This document shows, piece by piece, positions 5,718-9,415 of a stretch of DNA of 9,415 nt. Origin of the DNA: DASUSF01 sp036375275 (lineage in GTDB: Bacteria > Pseudomonadota > Alphaproteobacteria > Geminicoccales > Geminicoccaceae); NCBI GenBank assembly GCA_036375275.1, contig DASUSF010000254.1, positions 1 through 9,415 on the forward strand. Reading direction: 5' to 3'. Each line of letters opens with the position of its first letter. The stretch's first letter is position 1. Under the pieces are notes generated by a model. It was not told where the DNA came from. It saw only the letters and a program-made list of their open reading frames with translations, and did not search any database. Made by a program: the position numbers and the translations under genes.

Positions 5718-6734
5718 TCAGGCGGGCGGCAGGAGGGGCAGATTGAGCAGCAGGTTCTGCGGCTTCATCCGCAGCCGCCCGTCCCCGGTCATGGCGAGGC
5801 CCATGTAGACCGGCCTCGCGCGCACCCGCTCGAGGGTCACCTCCGGATCCTCGAACTCGAGACGGAACAGCGCGAGCAGGCGCCGCTGCCGCTCCTCGTC
5901 GAGCGTCTGACCTTGCCACAGGTCGTTCAGGAGCTGGCTCGCCTCCGCGTCCAGGCCGAGGTGCCAGACCCACCGCTCGTCCCGGATCTCGGCGACCGGC
6001 TGGATGCGGACCTCGAGCTGGAGCAGACGCCGCACCCAGATCTCGAGCACCCGGCAGAGCGCGTCGAGCCCGGGCCGGGTGAAGCCGAGGTCGAGCACGG
6101 TGTCGAAGCGGTCGGAGCGGGCCCAGTAGCCATCGGCGTTCCCGGCGTCCAGAACGTCGAGCTCGACGCTCCGCAGCGGCGCCTCCGCCTCGACCAGCAG
6201 GCGGCCGAGCGAGCCGAAGCCGCCGCCCCGGCTCAGCATCGCGACCGTCTCCTCGTCCGCGAGCATGATCTGGCCCTCCAGGATGGTCACCCGCTGCTCG
6301 CGGAACAGGAGCTCGCCCGCCCGGGCGCGAAACGGGTCCTGCCCGGCGTCGAGAAAGTCGCGCAGCAGCACGTGTGCCAACTGGTCGAGGAACAGCGGCG
6401 GGATCCCGTCGAGGCCGTTCCGGATCAGGTCGAGATAGGCCGCCGCGATCGACGGCCGGACGAGCAGGCGGTCGCGGAAGCGGAGGAAGGCGCGCCAGTT
6501 GTCGCGCGCGTCCGGGTCGCCGAGCCGGTCGACCTCGTCCGGCCCGACCGGGCGTCGCGGCGCATCCAGCACGGCTTCGTGGAGGGCGCGCTCGGCATCG
6601 CACGATTCCTCGACCGGCGCGAGCTCGGGCCGGAACAGGAAGGCGCGCAGGAAGTCGTCGCTGACCACCAGCCGACCTTCGTCCCGCTCCAGGAGGCGAT
6701 AGCCCGACGACCGCCAGAAGTCAGCCACCGGCAT
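5718..6734 (-). CDS. DUF6352-like protein
   Basis: A 338-residue cytoplasmic protein that I recognise as the DUF6352 family, which has no assigned function. Visible landmarks are the N-terminal DFWRSSGYRLLERDEGRLVV at 5-24, VEESCDAERALHEAVL at 41-56, an acidic and aromatic core (LADEETVAMLSRGGGFGSL at 158-176, VELDVLDAGNADGYWARSD at 190-208, FDTVLDLGFTRPGLDALCRV at 210-229), RDERWVWHLGLDAEA at 251-265, and a C-terminal VYMGLAMTGDGRLRMKPQNL at 309-328 ending in a Leu/Pro tail. No nucleotide-binding or metal motif is obvious, but the many conserved-looking Asp, Glu and Trp residues suggest a folded enzyme or chaperone-like protein. ATG 6734 is chosen because it opens the family N-terminus; further upstream the frame becomes low-complexity Arg/Ser-rich shadow sequence. 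It overlaps the DUF6505-like gene by 14 bp, so the two are translationally coupled. Confidence 0.87.
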   Translation of the reverse strand: MPVADFWRSSGYRLLERDEGRLVVSDDFLRAFLFRPELAPVEESCDAERALHEAVLDAPRRPVGPDEVDRLGDPDARDNWRAFLRFRDRLLVRPSIAAAYLDLIRNGLDGIPPLFLDQLAHVLLRDFLDAGQDPFRARAGELLFREQRVTILEGQIMLADEETVAMLSRGGGFGSLGRLLVEAEAPLRSVELDVLDAGNADGYWARSDRFDTVLDLGFTRPGLDALCRVLEIWVRRLLQLEVRIQPVAEIRDERWVWHLGLDAEASQLLNDLWQGQTLDEERQRRLLALFRLEFEDPEVTLERVRARPVYMGLAMTGDGRLRMKPQNLLLNLPLLPPA

Positions 6735-7212
6735 CGTCCTCGTCCGGCACCAGCGCCCAGATCCTGGTGTGCGGTCGCCCGCCCGCGGCCTCGATGGTCC
6801 GGAAGCGCTCGACGATGCCCTCGGGCCCGAAGCTCCGCTCCACCGCGACGATGGTGTTGACCGGGTGCCGCGCCAGGCCTTCGGCGAACGCCACCTCATC
6901 CTCCGCCGCGGCCCGGGCCGCCGGTTCGGACGGCGCACCGTAGCGCTCCCGCAGATGCTCCGCGAGCCTGTCCACCACGTCTGCCCGCTCGTCCGGACCG
7001 ATCTCCGCGACCACGGCGAAGGTCGAGTGGCCGAAGCTCGTGGTGCCGAGGAAGGCGCTCCGGAAGGCCTGTCGTCGCTTGCCCGCCAGCGTCGACGCAT
7101 CGTCGTCCGCGAACGCGAAGGCGCCGCTGACCGCCCATTCGCCGGACGCGGCGGCGCGCTCGAAGACGTGCTCGTCGGACGCATCGAAGCGGATGGTCCG
7201 GAGCAGCCGCAA
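6721..7212 (-). CDS. DUF6505-like protein (TTG start)
   Basis: A 163-residue cytoplasmic protein that I recognise as the DUF6505 family, function unknown. It reads MRLLRTIRFDASDEHVFERA at 1-20, GEWAVSGAFAFADDD at 24-38, KRRQAFRSAFLGTTSFGHST at 45-64, VVAEI at 67-71, then a helical part with EVAFAEGLARHPVNTIVAVE at 106-125 and GPEGIVERFRTIE at 129-141. The start is TTG 7212. No ATG or GTG gives the family N-terminus, while a GAGGA Shine-Dalgarno sits 9 nt upstream of this TTG. Opening the frame further upstream would run through the end of the preceding gene in a shadow frame. It begins 26 bp after the ligase-like stop and runs 14 bp into the DUF6352-like gene, so the three appear to be one transcriptional unit. 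Confidence 0.87.
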   Translation of the reverse strand: MRLLRTIRFDASDEHVFERAAASGEWAVSGAFAFADDDASTLAGKRRQAFRSAFLGTTSFGHSTFAVVAEIGPDERADVVDRLAEHLRERYGAPSEPAARAAAEDEVAFAEGLARHPVNTIVAVERSFGPEGIVERFRTIEAAGGRPHTRIWALVPDEDDAGG

Positions 7213-7221
7213 CGGCCCGGA

Positions 7222-7226
7222 TCCTC
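7222..7226 (-). promoter_or_regulatory. Shine-Dalgarno supporting the TTG start of the DUF6505-like gene
   Basis: On the minus strand GAGGA is followed by a 9-nt spacer and then TTG at 7212-7210. With the family-like N-terminus MRLLRTIRFDASD this decides the start. Confidence 0.65.
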
Positions 7227-7238
7227 GCGCCGTCCCGC

Positions 7239-7979
7239 TCAGGCGACCCAGCTCGGCCGGCGCGTCGCCTCGTGCAGCGGCACGGTCTGGGTGACCCCGC
7301 CCTTCACCAGCCGGATCGCGCCGGTCTCGGTCAGGCCGGCGAAGGTGCCGCTCATCTTGCGGTCGCCGAGGTCGACCTCGACGTCCCGGCCGAGCCCCGT
7401 CGCGCGGGCCAGCCAGGCCTGGCGGACCGGCTGCACGCCGTCCTCCTGCCAGCGGTTGAGCCAGGACAGGAAGTGGCGGCTGAACCCCTCCAGGAGGTCG
7501 ACGCTGGTGACGTCGGCGCAGCCTTCGTCGGCGAGCGTGGTGCGCTGGAGATCGTGGCCCGGCTCCCGCTCGGGCCACGTCCCGCGCATTGCAAGGCCGA
7601 AGCCGACGATCAGCCAGTCCGGGATCTGGTCGCCGTTGTCGACCTTGGCCGACACGAGCCGGATGCCGCCGACGATGGCGCCGTTCAGCTCGAGCCGGTC
7701 CGGCCAGCCGAAATGCACCGCGACCACCGGCGGGACCAGCGCGCCGAGGGCGTCGCCGAGCGCCAGCATCGCCACCAGGGCGACCGGCATCGACGCTTCC
7801 TGCGACTGCTCGGGCGCGAGGACGATCGCGCACTCGCACGCATCCTGGCCGATGCTCCAGAGCAGCGTGCCGGGTTCGGCGCCGTCGACCGCGATCGCTT
7901 CCGCGCGCTCGAACGGGTCGACGTCGGGGGTCACCGCAAAGGGGCGGAACAGCGGCGGAAAGGACGGACGTTCGCTCAT
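7239..7979 (-). CDS. Biotin/lipoate-protein-ligase-like protein with DUF4444-type C-terminal domain, catalytic lysine absent
   Basis: A 246-residue cytoplasmic protein with the BPL/LplA/LipB catalytic fold at about 9-185 and a small SH3-like C-terminal domain (DUF4444 type) at about 186-240 (VEVDLGDRKMSGTFAGLTET at 200-219). AIVLAPEQ at 51-58 and VAVHFGWPDRLELNGAIVGG at 86-105 correspond to the core of biotin ligases. DWLIVGFGLAMRG at 121-133 matches the following vGiGlN strand. Against E. coli BirA, Lys172 of KWPND becomes Gly91 and the catalytic Lys183 becomes Ile102 in an ungapped alignment. The N-terminal GRGR-type loop is also missing (GAEPGTLLW). Ordinary adenylation is therefore doubtful. 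Cys154 in LADEGCADVTS, before a conserved-looking helix SRHFLSWLNRW, could be a nucleophile as in cysteine-dependent octanoyl transferases, but that is speculation. ATG 7979 has no clear Shine-Dalgarno. It heads the DUF6505/DUF6352 unit. Confidence 0.85.
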   Translation of the reverse strand: MSERPSFPPLFRPFAVTPDVDPFERAEAIAVDGAEPGTLLWSIGQDACECAIVLAPEQSQEASMPVALVAMLALGDALGALVPPVVAVHFGWPDRLELNGAIVGGIRLVSAKVDNGDQIPDWLIVGFGLAMRGTWPEREPGHDLQRTTLADEGCADVTSVDLLEGFSRHFLSWLNRWQEDGVQPVRQAWLARATGLGRDVEVDLGDRKMSGTFAGLTETGAIRLVKGGVTQTVPLHEATRRPSWVA

Positions 7980-8078
7980 GCCAGACGGTCGGGCCCGGAG
8001 TTCTGGTGCTCTTCACCCTTGGGTGTGGGCGCTAACTTGCCGGAAGCGCGGGCAAAGCGGAAGGGCGAAGCGAATCCG
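7980..8078. other. Intergenic region with a CACCC-TT-GGGTG dyad
   Basis: This 99-bp gap separates the RACo-like stop from the ligase-like start and probably carries the promoter of the downstream genes, but I could not assign -35/-10 boxes. CACCC-TT-GGGTG at 8014-8025 is a perfect 5-bp dyad, 34 bp upstream of the ATG, and could be an operator or a chance palindrome. Purine-rich AAGCG repeats lie at 8043-8073. Confidence 0.35.
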
Positions 8079-9415
8079 TCAGGGCGCGGCGCCGGCCCGC
8101 CGCCGGCGGCGCGCGGGCGCATCCCCGCCGGGCGCCGGCTCCGGCTGCGGCAGATCGACCGCGCCCGCGAGGTTCGGGCAGGCGGCGGTCCCGTGCGGGA
8201 ACGCCATCGCAGCCACGAAATGCTCCTGGAAGCGCGGCTCCACCGCCGTCTCGATCTTCTCGATGGTCCGCACGACCCGCGCGATCTCGGCGCGCGAGCC
8301 GCGGTTGAGCAGCGCGATCCGCGCCCCCGTCCCGGCCGCGTTGCCGGCGGCGCTGACCCGGTCCAGCGGGCAGTCCGGGATCATGCCGAGGATCATCGCG
8401 TGCAGCGGGTCGATCTGACTGCCGAACGCCCCGGCGAGCATGATCCGCTCGACCGAGGCGACGCCGAGCCGGTCCATGAGCAGCTGCGCCCCCGCGCGGA
8501 GCGCGGCCTTGGCGAGCTGGATCGCGCGCACGTCCGCCTGGGTGATCCGGATCGCCGGCGCGCCGTCGTGCAGCAGGTAGGAGAAGGTCCGCCCGTCCGC
8601 CTCGATCCGGGGCGTGAGCGCGGCCCGGGCGCCGTCGATCGTGCCGTCGGCGCGAAGCAGGCCCGCGAGGTACATCTCGGCCAGCACCTCGATGATGCCG
8701 GAGCCGCAGATCCCGGTGACCCCCGTTCGGCCGGCCGCGGCGGCGAAGCCCGGCTCGTCCGACCAGGCCTCGACCCCGATCACCTTGAACCGTGGTTCGA
8801 GCGTCGTCCGGTCGATCCGCACGCGCTCGATCGCGCCCGGCGCCGCGCGCTGGCCCGCGCTGATCTGCGCGCCCTCGAAGGCGGGACCGGTGGGCGAGGA
8901 GGCGGCGAGCAGGCGGTCCCGGTTGCCGAGCACGATCTCGGCGTTGGTGCCGACGTCGACGATCAGCGTCACCTCGTCCCGGAGATGCGGCGTCTCGGAC
9001 AGGATCACGCCCGCCGTGTCGGCGCCGACGTGGCCGGCGATGCAGGGCAGCAGGTAGGCCCGCGCGTCGGGATGCACGCCCGCGAGGTCGAGTTCGCTCG
9101 CCCAGAGCGAGAGGCCGTCGCTGGTGGCGAGCGCGAACGGCGCGCCGCCGAGCTCGGTCGGGTCGATCCCGAGCACCAGGTGATGCATGATCGGGTTGCC
9201 GACCAGGGTCAGCTCCAGCACCTCCTCGCCGGCGACGCCGGCGTCCTGGACCACCTGCGTGATCAGGGCGTCGATCGCGACCCGGACCGCGCGCGTCATC
9301 TCCCGGTCGCCGCCGGGGTTCATCATCACGTAGCTGACCCGGCTCATCAGATCCTCGCCGAAGCGGATCTGCGGGTTCATGGTCCCGCCGGAGGCCAGAA
9401 CCTCCCCGGTCTGGA
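8079..9415 (-). CDS. RACo-like ASKHA-domain activator of corrinoid proteins (DUF4445/COG3894), N-terminus off-window
   Basis: This is the C-terminal roughly 445 residues of a reductive activator that uses ATP to return an inactive Co(II) corrinoid to Co(I) for methyltransferases. The frame continues upstream of ATG 9380 to the window edge (QTGEVLASGGTMNPQIRFGE is continuous family sequence), so that ATG is internal and the 2Fe-2S ferredoxin and linker domains lie outside. Counting from it: LTLVGNPIMHHLVLGIDP at 57-74, VDVGTNAEI at 141-149 (ASKHA phosphate-binding strand), GPAFEGAQISAGQRAAPGAI at 165-184, GICGSGIIEVLAEM at 223-236, AGAFGSQIDP at 316-325 and GNAAGTGA at 346-353. The C-terminus is extended by a Pro-rich linker and a basic ARRRRRAG tail. 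No corrinoid protein or methyltransferase is visible here, so partners must lie upstream or elsewhere. It is 99 bp from the ligase-like gene, same strand, and may or may not share its transcript. Confidence 0.9.
   Translation of the reverse strand, partial: QTGEVLASGGTMNPQIRFGEDLMSRVSYVMMNPGGDREMTRAVRVAIDALITQVVQDAGVAGEEVLELTLVGNPIMHHLVLGIDPTELGGAPFALATSDGLSLWASELDLAGVHPDARAYLLPCIAGHVGADTAGVILSETPHLRDEVTLIVDVGTNAEIVLGNRDRLLAASSPTGPAFEGAQISAGQRAAPGAIERVRIDRTTLEPRFKVIGVEAWSDEPGFAAAAGRTGVTGICGSGIIEVLAEMYLAGLLRADGTIDGARAALTPRIEADGRTFSYLLHDGAPAIRITQADVRAIQLAKAALRAGAQLLMDRLGVASVERIMLAGAFGSQIDPLHAMILGMIPDCPLDRVSAAGNAAGTGARIALLNRGSRAEIARVVRTIEKIETAVEPRFQEHFVAAMAFPHGTAACPNLAGAVDLPQPEPAPGGDAPARRRRRAGAAP

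Noticed and set aside
6769..8418. Plus-strand open frame of about 549 codons across the minus-strand DUF and ligase genes
   Set aside because: It spans three minus-strand genes and an intergenic gap, is compositionally biased, and matches no domain I recognise.

Overview
The window is about 9.4 kb of very GC-rich DNA, roughly 70% by eye, with strong GC third-position bias. Gene content (an aerobic-style SDR, a RACo-like corrinoid activator, and small proteins I recognise as the DUF6352, DUF6505 and DUF6494 families) and a proteobacterial-type intergenic palindromic repeat suggest an alphaproteobacterium, perhaps of the Rhodospirillales/Geminicoccales kind. That placement is inference from family recollection, with no search run. 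I see no rRNA, tRNA, CRISPR array or transposase.

Left part, plus strand (1-3426): the 3' portion of a COG3964-type amidohydrolase/deacetylase is followed 3 bp later by an uncharacterised TIM-barrel-like protein. Next comes a 352-bp gap filled by a composite inverted repeat with perfect 21-bp arms, then an NAD-type short-chain dehydrogenase. The first two genes look like one catabolic operon. The SDR may be separately expressed.

Middle (3427-4530): a 226-bp leader with a dyad and a strong Shine-Dalgarno precedes a secreted right-handed beta-helix protein with a canonical EF-hand calcium loop just after its signal peptide. A GC-rich hairpin lies between this gene and the convergent minus-strand block and probably terminates transcription.

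Right part, minus strand (9415 down to 4531): the order of transcription is a RACo-like ASKHA activator (N-terminus off-window), a biotin/lipoate-ligase-fold protein with a DUF4444-type tail, a DUF6505-like protein with a TTG start, a DUF6352-like protein, a DUF6494-like small protein, a membrane-anchored protein with a PPPRL repeat tail, and an SSAT-like GNAT acetyltransferase. The ligase/DUF6505/DUF6352 genes are tightly packed (26-bp gap, then a 14-bp overlap). The DUF6494/membrane protein/GNAT genes form a second tight set (16-bp gap, then an ATGA overlap).

The best candidate for an undescribed system is the ligase-like/DUF6505/DUF6352 module. Its ligase-fold member lacks the lysine that defines biotin and lipoate ligases, so the module may do unconventional lipoyl or acyl chemistry or simply bind a cofactor. 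Its function is unknown to me.
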